Below the pieces are notes generated by a model. It had not been told where the DNA came from, did not search any database, and saw only the letters and a list, made by a program, of their open reading frames with translations. A program made the translations under genes and the position numbers. This document shows positions 8,490-14,975 of a stretch of DNA of 16,481 nucleotides, piece by piece. Positions within the stretch are counted from its first letter, which is position 1, and each line of letters opens with the position of its first letter. Source of the stretch: Desulfotomaculum sp. (lineage in GTDB: Bacteria; Bacillota; Desulfotomaculia; Desulfotomaculales; Ammonificaceae); NCBI GenBank assembly GCA_012961725.1, contig DTYU01000236.1:1-16481 (forward strand), given 5' to 3'.

Positions 8490-10724
8490 TCATCCGCTGG
8501 TAGTATACCACATTTTCGAAAACGCTGTTGTAGATGCGCCGAGATTACGGGCCTGTGCCAGGTCTCTGAGCAGCGATAAGACCTCCTTTGGTGAAGAAAG
8601 GTTAAACCTGGCTTGTGACGGATTCAATCCTACCTTGATGGAATACGCCGTCTCAGGAAGAACAGCGAAGATGTCTTCATCCGTCCAGTCGTCCCCCGTG
8701 GCCATAATAAAGTCCCATTTTCCCCTTGAAACCCAGCGCAACGCCGCCTTACCCTTATTGATGCCGATGTTTTTTACCTCAATAACCTTGTTTCCTTCAA
8801 GGACCTGAAGGTTAAGGTTCGCCGTGAAGCTGACTAAATGATTTATCAACTCCCGTGCCCTGAGCGACCCTAATTCGGGCTCTGCCCGCCGGTAGTGAAA
8901 GACGAGCGAGAACTCCTTCTCTTCCACAGAGGATCCGGGGGTTCTGTCCGCATAGAACTCAAGCACCGGGCGAATTTCATTTTTCCACTCGTTACTGACC
9001 GGCTCAGTAACCTCCCAGTCTTTACCTATTTCTTTGACCCACAGTCCGTGCTCCGCGATCAAGCCGATATCCAAAGAGCCAACCCATTCATCAAGGGTGC
9101 ATTTGGTCCGGCCGCTTATGATCACGACTTCATTTCCGGGGACCCCGGCCAATTGTTCAAGAAGGCTCAAGACCTCCGCGTTCGGCTTTGCATCCTCCGG
9201 CTTCCCGTAAAATCGGATCAGCGTCCCGTCGTAATCCAAAAGAATCAGGCGGCGCTCACTGCCTAAGTAATCTTCAACCAGCCTTCTCTTTACCGCCGGG
9301 TTGAGCCGTTTCACCAGCAGCGTTTCCTGGCGCCCCTTCGTTTCAACCAGCTTGTCCAAAAACCTTTCAGCCCATTGCGCCACATTCCAGCGCGCCAACC
9401 GTTTTTGCATGATCCGGTTACGCACCACCTGCTCTTCTTCCGGCATCCTGAGGGCCTCGTTCAGCGCCTCCGCGATCTCCAATTTGTTATTCGGATTTAT
9501 CACCAAGGCTTCGCCCAGCTCAGTGGCCGCCCCTGCCATCTCACTGAGTATCAGGACGCCTTTGCCGTCCTTTTTGGCGGCAACATATTCCTTGGCGATC
9601 AGGTTCATACCGTCACGAAGGGGTGTAATCAGGGCGACGTCCGCGACACAGTACATGGCAACCAGTGGGTGAAACGGGATGGAGCGGTTGAAGTATTGAA
9701 TCGGGATCCAGCCCACCGTCCCGTGCTTGCCGTTGATGTGTCCTACGAGCTCGTCCACCTGTTTCTTAAGTAACCGGTATTGGTCAACGTTTATCCGGGA
9801 TGGAGCCGTAACCAATATACAGGTCACCTTCTCGTGCCAGCGGGGATGCTTTTCAAGAAACATATCGAAGGCCTCTAAGCGCTGCAGGATGCCTTTGCTG
9901 TAATCTAAGCGGTCTATTGACAAAATGACCTTGGTGTTGCCCAGCCGCTGCCGCAATTTTGCAGTCTCAGCCAGCACCCTTCGGTCTCCGACCGCACCGG
10001 CGTACCGCTCATAGTCAATGCCCATCGGGAAGGAGTCTACCTTTACCATCCGGCTCCTGGTAATCACCTCGCCCAACTTGTGATCGTAACCGACCAAACG
10101 CAGCACGCTGCTCAAAAAATGCCTTGCGTAATCATATGTATGAAAACCGATAAGATCGGCACCTAAAAGCCCGTCCAAAAGCTCCCGGCGCCAGGGAAGC
10201 AGACGGAACAACTCAAAGGACGGAAAGGGAATATGCAAAAAGAAGCCAATCGCCGCATCGGGAAGCTTTTCCCGGAGCATCTCAGGAAGAAGCATCAAAT
10301 GATAGTCATGCACCCAGATGATGTCGTTAGGCTTCGCCACTTTCATGATTCTATCACAGAACGCTCGGTTTACGCGCCTGTACGCCTTCCAGTAGGCTTC
10401 GTCATAGGTGGTATACATAGGAAAATAGTGAAAGAGCGGCCAAATCGTTTTGTTACTAAACCCTCCGTAATATTCATCGACATCCGCGCGGGAAAGATAA
10501 ACGGGATAACAGCCGAACTCCTTCAACAATCTCTCCGTAATACTCTCAAGATCCGCTTTTTCGTCTATTTCCCCCGGCCAGCCGATCCAAAGGTTTTCAT
10601 GCAGTCTCCGGCAGGACTCCAGTCCCGTAGCCAATCCCCCGATGCTGGGCGAGAAGTGATAACCGCCTTTCTTCTTAGCAATAGTGACCGGCAACCTGTT
10701 AGAAACAATCAATAACCTGCCCAC
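8490..10724 (-). CDS. otsAB: Bifunctional trehalose-6-phosphate synthase/phosphatase (OtsA-OtsB fusion)
   Basis: The N-terminal GT20 domain makes trehalose-6-phosphate from UDP- or ADP-glucose and glucose-6-phosphate; the C-terminal HAD domain removes the phosphate to give trehalose, a compatible solute. Numbering from GTG 10724 (744 residues): SNRLPV with Arg10, SIGGLATGL at 27-35, EYYGGFSNKTIWP with Tyr86 and Trp95, WVHDYH with Asp140, FLHIPFP with His164, DRLDYSKGI with Arg272 and Lys277, and DGMNL at 371-375. These match the OtsA substrate-binding residues. The phosphatase begins near 485: DYDGT with Asp497 and Asp499, SGR at 537-539, Lys658, and GDDWTDEDIF at 677-686. All HAD motifs are present. 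The start is fixed by AAGGAGG at 10733-10739, 8 nt before the GTG; the frame stays open upstream to 10772 but only through the Shine-Dalgarno region. Its 5' leader carries a c-di-AMP riboswitch, and mscS follows. Confidence 0.97.
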   Translation of the reverse strand: MGRLLIVSNRLPVTIAKKKGGYHFSPSIGGLATGLESCRRLHENLWIGWPGEIDEKADLESITERLLKEFGCYPVYLSRADVDEYYGGFSNKTIWPLFHYFPMYTTYDEAYWKAYRRVNRAFCDRIMKVAKPNDIIWVHDYHLMLLPEMLREKLPDAAIGFFLHIPFPSFELFRLLPWRRELLDGLLGADLIGFHTYDYARHFLSSVLRLVGYDHKLGEVITRSRMVKVDSFPMGIDYERYAGAVGDRRVLAETAKLRQRLGNTKVILSIDRLDYSKGILQRLEAFDMFLEKHPRWHEKVTCILVTAPSRINVDQYRLLKKQVDELVGHINGKHGTVGWIPIQYFNRSIPFHPLVAMYCVADVALITPLRDGMNLIAKEYVAAKKDGKGVLILSEMAGAATELGEALVINPNNKLEIAEALNEALRMPEEEQVVRNRIMQKRLARWNVAQWAERFLDKLVETKGRQETLLVKRLNPAVKRRLVEDYLGSERRLILLDYDGTLIRFYGKPEDAKPNAEVLSLLEQLAGVPGNEVVIISGRTKCTLDEWVGSLDIGLIAEHGLWVKEIGKDWEVTEPVSNEWKNEIRPVLEFYADRTPGSSVEEKEFSLVFHYRRAEPELGSLRARELINHLVSFTANLNLQVLEGNKVIEVKNIGINKGKAALRWVSRGKWDFIMATGDDWTDEDIFAVLPETAYSIKVGLNPSQARFNLSSPKEVLSLLRDLAQARNLGASTTAFSKMWYTTSG
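8502..8510 (-). promoter_or_regulatory. Possible extended -10 element for mscS inside the otsAB 3' end
   Basis: The minus strand reads TGGTATACT, a TGn-extended -10 with one mismatch, about 90 bp upstream of the mscS start and within the last codons of otsAB. No convincing -35 is seen. If used, mscS could be expressed independently of the riboswitch-controlled leader. Confidence 0.3.
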
Positions 10725-10791
10725 ATCGCCCACCTCCTTCGCCTCTCCAGGCCTGTTTTTCCGCTTATACACAACCGGAAGAGTGCAGACA

Positions 10792-10812
10792 TTTACATTA
10801 TGCCAATGTAAA
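10792..10812. promoter_or_regulatory. 8-5-8 inverted repeat upstream of otsAB (possible operator)
   Basis: TTTACATT, ATGCC and AATGTAAA form a perfect 8-bp inverted repeat with a 5-nt spacer, immediately after the leader terminator hairpin. On the minus strand its centre reads TGGCATAAT (10797-10805), resembling an extended -10 element. It could be a repressor site over a second, riboswitch-independent promoter, or a second RNA hairpin after the terminator. Function is inferred; the symmetry is seen. Confidence 0.5.
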
Positions 10813-10838
10813 GCGCTCCGGAGCTCTCTCCGGAGCGC
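10813..10838 (-). terminator. Riboswitch expression-platform hairpin upstream of otsAB
   Basis: An 11-bp perfect stem (GCGCTCCGGAG paired with CTCCGGAGCGC) closes a 4-nt loop. On the minus strand it is followed by TTTACATT, a short and imperfect U tract. It lies about 45 nt after the riboswitch aptamer and 88 bp before the otsAB start, the expected place for an attenuator. Because the U tract is weak, termination efficiency is uncertain. Confidence 0.75.
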
Positions 10839-10883
10839 ATAACGCCTTACCCTACCTTGATTGATGGCAAGTCTATTCTTTCT

Positions 10884-11085
10884 ACGCTTGCGAAGTTAGC
10901 TGACGGATTCGGATTGAAAGTTAACCCTACCCGACACTCAACTTACTTCTTAATCCCTCTGTTATTCGCTACACCTTTCGACCCAGGATAAATCATCAAC
11001 GCAACGACTAATACTACATTAAGTTGAGTGTCGGGATTCACCCCAATAAGTTGGTTCCCCCGCTTCTCCATCGAGAACTCAGCGT
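10884..11085 (-). promoter_or_regulatory. Cyclic-di-AMP (ydaO/yuaA) riboswitch aptamer
   Basis: The minus strand carries, in order, the conserved blocks of this riboswitch class: ACGCTGAG at the 5' side of P1 (from 11085), GCGGGGGAACCAA (11063-11051), TTGGGGTGAATCC (11046-11034), AGGGTTAAC before CCGAATCCGTCAGCTAAC (10912-10895), and AGCGT closing P1 (10888-10884). A 15-bp perfect helix (11035-11021 with 10944-10930) encloses a 76-nt variable segment. The class is known to bind c-di-AMP and usually turns expression off through a downstream terminator, which is present at 10813-10838. Its genes elsewhere include wall hydrolases, potassium transporters and osmoprotectant functions. Here it precedes trehalose synthesis. 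The identification is from memory of the consensus, not from a covariance-model search. Confidence 0.9.
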
Positions 11086-11106
11086 TTCATATTCAATTCT
11101 GGAAAA

Positions 11107-11135
11107 ATTTTAATAAAAAAGTTGCATCCTGTCAA
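11107..11135 (-). promoter_or_regulatory. Sigma-A-type promoter for the riboswitch-otsAB-mscS transcript
   Basis: A perfect -35 TTGACA (11135-11130), a 17-bp spacer and a -10 TAAAAT (11112-11107, one mismatch) predict initiation near 11100, just before the riboswitch aptamer. The promoter starts 25 bp past the end of the lipoprotein gene, with no terminator between them, so some readthrough from that gene is possible. Confidence 0.85.
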
Positions 11136-11159
11136 GGAGTATGCGGCCAATTGCAGCTC

Positions 11160-11909
11160 TTACTGCATCCCAGGTGCCTGCGGCAGCCCCTCCATCATTT
11201 CCGTGAGCCCCTCCATCACTTGCGTGAGGTCGGTCACCTCAACCCCGGCAGGCAGCTGAAAGGTCTCCGCCGGTATCGGGCCGATCTTTATGTTCTTATA
11301 CTCCATTACCATCCTCGTACCGTCCGGTGCGGTTATCTCCACCCGAACCGGAATTCCGTAATCCTCACGCACCCACATCTTCGTCTCGCTGCCGTCCTGC
11401 CCCTTGACTTGCCAAACCCTGCAGACTACACCTTCATAAACAACCCGCTTTTCGATGACCTTGATGTCAGCCGGGTCGACCTCCCGCGTATAATCGGTGG
11501 GGGCCTGTGTTTCGGGTCCGGTCTCGCCGCCGCCCGTTATCTTCGTCGCCTTGTTCCGGTTTGGATAATACGTATATACCGTATTCGTATCACCGTCAAT
11601 TATGGTAATGATGCTTTGTCCACCCTGAGTGCTTTCGGTCTTCATTTTCTTGCCGCACATCCAGACCTTTCCACCGAGTTCGCCTCCAGGTAACCCGCTG
11701 AAAACGTACTCGTAGTACATCCCTTCAATATTTTTGCCTTTGGCTAAAATATCCGCAGTCGATTCTTCACCGGCCGGCTTTGTTTCTTCACTTCTTAGTT
11801 CGTGTTTGCCCGCAGCCTGCTCGTCCGCCCTCTCTTCCTTCCCGCCGCAACCGGCGAGACCGGTGACCAAGAAAACCATTATCATACAGGAAAACAGCAG
11901 TCTTTTCAC
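11160..11909 (-). CDS. Predicted lipoprotein with a LolA-like domain
   Basis: The 249-residue protein starts with a basic-hydrophobic signal and a lipobox, LAGC, with Cys21 as the expected lipidation site, followed by a Glu/Lys-rich linker to about residue 55. The remaining domain (TYYPNRNKATKI, then YEGVVCRVWQVKGQDG, MWVREDYGIPVRVE and EYKNIKIGPIPAETFQLP) resembles the outer-membrane-lipoprotein-sorting / LolA-like fold that Firmicutes carry as anchored proteins. The resemblance rests on pattern and the P-x-x-x-F-x-L-P ending. The GTG start at 11909 follows GGGGGAG by about 7 nt. It probably faces outward on the cytoplasmic membrane; its ligand is unknown. The C-terminus is Met/Gln-rich. No clear promoter is visible in the roughly 100 bp upstream; a small ORF precedes it. 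Confidence 0.85.
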   Translation of the reverse strand: MKRLLFSCMIMVFLVTGLAGCGGKEERADEQAAGKHELRSEETKPAGEESTADILAKGKNIEGMYYEYVFSGLPGGELGGKVWMCGKKMKTESTQGGQSIITIIDGDTNTVYTYYPNRNKATKITGGGETGPETQAPTDYTREVDPADIKVIEKRVVYEGVVCRVWQVKGQDGSETKMWVREDYGIPVRVEITAPDGTRMVMEYKNIKIGPIPAETFQLPAGVEVTDLTQVMEGLTEMMEGLPQAPGMQ

Positions 11910-12009
11910 TAAATCTCTCCCCCTTTGAAAGAGTCAATTGGATATCTACAAAGTCAACCAAACTTGCCGTAATGCAAGATGCACGGATGATCTCAGGTAA
12001 GGTGTTCTC

Positions 12010-12159
12010 CTATTTTTTCACCCCCTGATAAACCTCTCCTAAAGAAAACTTCGCGAAAAACCGTTCTTTTCCTTTCTCCTTTACAAGAATTTTCTGCTGC
12101 ATCCCCCGGGCAGGCAGCAGGAGGAACCCCGCCAACACTAAAACCTCAGCGAAGCGCAT
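12010..12159 (-). CDS. Small hypothetical protein, 49 residues
   Basis: An ATG at 12159 follows AGAGGTGA, a long anti-Shine-Dalgarno match with about 5 nt between GAGG and the ATG, and the frame runs to TAG at 12010. The peptide begins MRFAEVLVLAGFLLLPARG, a hydrophobic segment resembling a signal or membrane anchor, then continues basic and charged (KILVKEKGKERFF). It lies 100 bp upstream of the lipoprotein gene on the same strand. A 16-codon glycine-rich ORF (12171-12221) precedes it directly, its stop just ahead of the Shine-Dalgarno site. I recognise no family. The ribosome site is the main evidence; the rest of 11910-12352 shows no other gene. Confidence 0.45.
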   Translation of the reverse strand: MRFAEVLVLAGFLLLPARGMQQKILVKEKGKERFFAKFSLGEVYQGVKK

Positions 12160-12352
12160 ATTCACCTCTTTCACCCCGCAAAGGCCCCTCCTAAAAATAT
12201 CTTGCCCAAACCGCCGATCATCCCTTCAACAAACCCGGGCTATGCAATATTCGGAGTGTTAAAAGGCTGTACCCGAGACATATGATGTACTGGTCCCAAT
12301 AATCGGAAGCCATACAGATGCAAAAGAGGAGAGCTTGAAAGGGGTCGGTATT

Positions 12353-12577
12353 ATGCCCTCTTTTCTCCGACCTCACCGGCAAAAGCAGCAGTTAGATCAG
12401 CACAGCCTTCACGAAGAGTTTAACAAGGCACTCGCGTGTCTCAGCAGAAGCTACCGTCACCTCGACTTCTGTGACCCTGAGTATCTCGACAGTGTTGTTT
12501 TTGCTATAGGTGCCGCGGAACGCCGGCTGATGGCGGTCTTGCAGGTGGCCCGCAAGGAAGGAATTAGTGCCTGGTGA
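12353..12577 (+). CDS. DUF2508 (YaaL-like) small protein
   Basis: This is the only plus-strand gene supported in the window. The 74-residue soluble protein ends with the pattern DPEYLDSVVFAIGAAERR followed by a helix with ARKEG, which fits DUF2508 (B. subtilis YaaL): a two-helix protein with a D-P-E-L/Y-L/I-D motif and an AAERR/K segment. The function of the family is unknown. YaaL genes usually sit near recR, which is not seen here. The start could be the ATG at 12353 (AAAGGGG about 9 nt upstream) or the TTG at 12335 (GAGGAG only 3 nt upstream). It converges on the uracil-DNA glycosylase gene with 31 bp between the stops, and no terminator is visible between them. Confidence 0.65.
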   Translation: MPSFLRPHRQKQQLDQHSLHEEFNKALACLSRSYRHLDFCDPEYLDSVVFAIGAAERRLMAVLQVARKEGISAW

Positions 12578-12608
12578 GCCGGTTGAACTACGGAGACCGC
12601 TGGATGTC

Positions 12609-13226
12609 TTAAGCATTTTTCAAAGAGAAATAAGCATCCCGTATTCTTTGGAAATCCTCCCAGACCGAGCGTTTCTTGCCCGGGTCGCGCAGGAGCGCGG
12701 CCGGATGGTAGGTGGGCATCACCCGCGCGCCAAACAGATGACCGAGCCATTGGCCGCGTGTCTTGGTTATCCTTGCCTCGGAACCTACCAGGTACTGCAG
12801 GGCGGTGGAACCCAACAGGACGATGATCCGGGGTTTGATAAGTTCGATCTGCCGCCTCAAATGAGGGAGGCAGGCTTCCGCTTCCTCCCTGAGGGGCGTA
12901 CGGTTGCCAGGCGGCCGGCATTTGACAATGTTGGCGATGTAGACCTCCTCACGGGTGATGCCACAGGCGGCCAAGATGCGGTCCAAAAGCTGCCCGGCAG
13001 CCCCGACGAACGGCCTTCCTAAACGGTCTTCATCCGCCCCGGGTCCCTCCCCGATAAACATCAGGAGCGCAAAAGGGTTCCCCTCACCAAAGACCACGTT
13101 TGTCCGGTTGCCGGCTAAAGTACACTTGCGGCAGTCGGCGATGCTGTTTTTCAGCTCTTCAAGCGTTTGCGGTCCGGCAAGATCTTCAAAGGAAAGCTGG
13201 AGGCTTTTGTTGATTCCTTTTCCCAT
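12609..13226 (-). CDS. Uracil-DNA glycosylase, family 4 (Fe-S)
   Basis: The enzyme excises uracil that arises in DNA from cytosine deamination or misincorporation, starting base-excision repair. The 205-residue length is typical. Motif A is GEGPGADED at 59-67; the catalytic-site second motif is HPAALLR at 174-180; four cysteines at 32, 35, 103 and 119 fit the 4Fe-4S ligands of the thermostable family-4 enzymes. The segment GRPFVGAAGQLLD is also characteristic. The ATG at 13226 is preceded by GAGGAG, 4 nt away. The gene lies just past the cooT terminator, and no good promoter was found in the 40 bp between, so it may depend on readthrough or an atypical promoter. The upstream heptad repeat supplies part of its Shine-Dalgarno region. 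Confidence 0.95.
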   Translation of the reverse strand: MGKGINKSLQLSFEDLAGPQTLEELKNSIADCRKCTLAGNRTNVVFGEGNPFALLMFIGEGPGADEDRLGRPFVGAAGQLLDRILAACGITREEVYIANIVKCRPPGNRTPLREEAEACLPHLRRQIELIKPRIIVLLGSTALQYLVGSEARITKTRGQWLGHLFGARVMPTYHPAALLRDPGKKRSVWEDFQRIRDAYFSLKNA

Positions 13227-13229
13227 CTT

Positions 13230-13250
13230 GCTCCTCTCTCATCTCTCATT
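13230..13250. repeat. Short 7-bp-period repeat upstream of the uracil-DNA glycosylase
   Basis: Plus-strand heptads GCTCCTC, TCTCATC, TCTCATT (minus: AATGAGA, GATGAGA, GAGGAGC). The last minus-strand unit contains the GAGGAG ribosome-binding site of the downstream gene. Confidence 0.6.
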
Positions 13251-13268
13251 GGATAACTGAAGACTTCT

Positions 13269-13294
13269 AAAAAAGAAAAGCCCGCTCACCGGGC
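13269..13294 (-). terminator. Rho-independent terminator after cooT
   Basis: In minus orientation GCCCG, a GTGAG loop and CGGGC form a 5-bp GC stem followed by TTTTCTTTTTT. It lies 19 bp past the cooT stop codon. Confidence 0.85.
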
Positions 13295-13313
13295 CTCTGT
13301 TTCTTAACCGAGC

Positions 13314-13502
13314 TTATTCGCGCTCAAGAATGATCTTGTGCTCTACGAGAGCAAGTTCCTTGATCCTGGCCTTCATAATCTTCCTGCGGCCGTAAATGTC
13401 CTCTAAGAGCAATCCGTCCTCGAACGGGACAACCTTGTCAACCATTTCAAGCACCAATTCCTCTTTATCTCCGTGACGGAGGTAGGCGTTGGCCTCGCAC
13501 AT
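13314..13502 (-). CDS. CooT-family (nickel-binding) small protein
   Basis: The 62-residue protein matches the CooT family: MCEANAYL at the start, then EELVLEMVDKVVP, and IKELALVEHKIILE at the end, a small all-beta fold. The founder, CooT of the CO-dehydrogenase maturation cluster, binds nickel through Cys2 as a dimer. Two ATGs are adjacent (13505 and 13502); the second puts Cys at position 2 as in the family and has the better distance to GGGGGGAGAG, so I chose it. No coo genes are nearby; orphan copies are common in anaerobic Firmicutes and their role is not established. It is transcribed alone, from a perfect consensus promoter through a leader with a terminator-like hairpin, to a strong terminator. 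Confidence 0.85.
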   Translation of the reverse strand: MCEANAYLRHGDKEELVLEMVDKVVPFEDGLLLEDIYGRRKIMKARIKELALVEHKIILERE

Positions 13503-13540
13503 CATCTCTCCCCCCTTTAGATCACCCTTACTTTACTGCC

Positions 13541-13574
13541 AAAAAAGCCACTTTAGTCTCTCGACCTCCGTGGC
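13541..13574 (-). terminator. Terminator-like hairpin in the cooT leader (attenuator or ctpA terminator)
   Basis: On the minus strand GCCAC pairs with GTGGC, then across a 3x3 internal loop (GGA/AAA) GGTC pairs with GACT, closed by a GAGA (GNRA) tetraloop. Six U residues follow directly. It lies about 32 nt after the predicted start of the cooT transcript. CCTCC at 13587-13583 can pair instead with GGAGG at 13569-13565, breaking the inner helix. It could also end ctpA transcripts that pass through the cooT promoter. Confidence 0.65.
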
Positions 13575-13612
13575 CGTTCTCTGGAGGATTTGCTGCCGCA
13601 CCTGCTAAAAAA

Positions 13613-13641
13613 ATTATACGAACGAACGAACCGGCTGTCAA
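13613..13641 (-). promoter_or_regulatory. Perfect consensus sigma-A promoter upstream of cooT
   Basis: TTGACA (13641-13636), a 17-bp spacer and TATAAT (13618-13613) match the consensus at every position. The spacer contains three tandem GTTC units. Predicted initiation is near 13606, giving a leader of about 100 nt before cooT. It begins 12 bp past the ctpA stop. Confidence 0.9.
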
Positions 13642-13653
13642 CGGCTGTCTTCG

Positions 13654-14829
13654 TTAGTTGCCCGCGACTTCACGTCCCTTTCCCGCGCCAGCGCCGGCCT
13701 CGCGAAGCAGGATCTCACGGGCCGAGGCAAGCTGCAGGTCCTCCGCCGAATCCTTAGGCTGCTCCACCTCGATATCGGGTCTGACCCCCTGCTCGTTGAT
13801 ATCGTGTTTCTTGGGCGTCAGATAACGGGCAGTGGTCAGCTTCAGCCCGGCCCCGCTCTTTAGTGGGAAGACCGACTGCACCACACCCTTACCGAACGTC
13901 CTGGTACCGAGGACTTTGCCGGCCTTTGTCTCCTTAACAGCGGCGGCAACGATCTCTGCCGCACTGGCACTGTTTTCGTTCACCAGCACGATGAGCGGTA
14001 CCGTCAGCCTCCGGCTGTCCGCGCTGAAAACCTGATCCTGCCCGCGCCGGTAATCGACATAGACGACGGGGCCCTTCGGCACGAAATAGTCCGCCACTGC
14101 CACCGCCGCTTGCAGCTCCCCCCCAGGGTTGTCACGAAGATCGAGGATCAACGCCTGCATTCCTTCTTTCAGGAGATCCCCCAGCACCCTGTGGAGTTCG
14201 TTGGGTGTTTTCTCGGTGAACTGGGTCACGGTGACGTATGCTATGTTATCGGGAAGCATCTTTCCCTCAACCGTGGGGATGTTTATCTCCTCTCGTTTTA
14301 AGGTCAGCTCCAGGGGCCCGCTTCCGGTGCGCATAATCGTAAGCGTGACTTCGGTCCCCACCGGCCCGCGCATGAGGTTCACCGCCGTTTCAAGATCAAG
14401 GCCCTGTGTGGGCCGGTCGTCGACCTTAACAATTACGTCCCCCGCTTTAATGCCCGCCCGCCCCGCCGGCGTATCAGGAAACGGCCGCAGGACGGTCAAG
14501 TGATTATCTCTAAGGCCGACCACAATCCCCAAGCCCCCGAACGAGCCCCGGATCTGCTCCCGGAGGTGGGTAAAGGTCTCTGGCTCTAAATAGACCGAGT
14601 AAGGATCCCCCAACGATCCTACAATCCCCTTGGCGGCTGCGTCAACCAGCCGGCTCGGGCTCACTTCTTCGATGTAGTTGGAACGGATTATGGATATCAC
14701 TTGAACTAAGTTAAGGGCCTCTTTGTACCCAAAGAAAACTACGGCCAAACCAAGCATCACCGTGAAAAACAGCAGCCCCGTGCATACGATAACCAGCCAG
14801 AACCGCCCCGTTTTACTAGTTCCCAACAC
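13654..14829 (-). CDS. S41-family carboxyl-terminal processing peptidase (CtpA type)
   Basis: This membrane-anchored serine protease acts outside the cytoplasmic membrane and trims or degrades wall-associated and exported proteins. Numbering from GTG 14829 (391 residues): one N-terminal transmembrane segment near 8-33; PDZ domain near 95-180 (FGGLGIVVG, AGIKAGD); S41 catalytic core with Ser289 in NENSASAAE, Lys314 in FGKG and Gln318, the expected Ser-Lys-Gln set with spacing 25 and 4. The start is fixed by AGGGGGATGAC just upstream of the GTG. The frame stays open to 14979, but that extension would span a promoter and a terminator, so it is not coding. It lies downstream of the M23 peptidase, a common Firmicute arrangement, and has its own promoter. 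Confidence 0.95.
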   Translation of the reverse strand: MLGTSKTGRFWLVIVCTGLLFFTVMLGLAVVFFGYKEALNLVQVISIIRSNYIEEVSPSRLVDAAAKGIVGSLGDPYSVYLEPETFTHLREQIRGSFGGLGIVVGLRDNHLTVLRPFPDTPAGRAGIKAGDVIVKVDDRPTQGLDLETAVNLMRGPVGTEVTLTIMRTGSGPLELTLKREEINIPTVEGKMLPDNIAYVTVTQFTEKTPNELHRVLGDLLKEGMQALILDLRDNPGGELQAAVAVADYFVPKGPVVYVDYRRGQDQVFSADSRRLTVPLIVLVNENSASAAEIVAAAVKETKAGKVLGTRTFGKGVVQSVFPLKSGAGLKLTTARYLTPKKHDINEQGVRPDIEVEQPKDSAEDLQLASAREILLREAGAGAGKGREVAGN

Positions 14830-14865
14830 GTCATCCCCCTGCAGGCTTAAACAGACTTGCCCTTT

Positions 14866-14874
14866 ATTATACCA
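14866..14874 (-). promoter_or_regulatory. Extended -10 promoter for ctpA
   Basis: The minus strand reads TGGTATAAT, a perfect -10 with TGn extension, 37 bp upstream of the chosen GTG start. The -35 position (TCGAAG at 17 bp) matches three of six bases. It follows the terminator of the M23 peptidase gene. Confidence 0.65.
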
Positions 14875-14895
14875 TAGATACCCGTACGCTTCGAT

Positions 14896-14931
14896 AAAAA
14901 GACCACCGGATCCGATTGCCGATCGGTGGTC
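14896..14931 (-). terminator. Rho-independent terminator after the M23 peptidase gene
   Basis: In minus orientation GACCACCG pairs with CGGTGGTC (8 bp); past one bulged base, ATC pairs with GAT around a GGCAATCG loop. TTTTTATC follows. It lies 44 bp beyond the peptidase stop codon. Confidence 0.9.
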
Positions 14932-14975
14932 TCCCGGATGATTCTCGGTCTGAAACGAATCGCTGCGGAACAAGC

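Noticed and set aside
11028..11693. 221-codon plus-strand open frame
   Set aside because: It lies antisense to the riboswitch leader and the lipoprotein gene, has no ribosome site, and its peptide has no recognisable features. It is a shadow frame.
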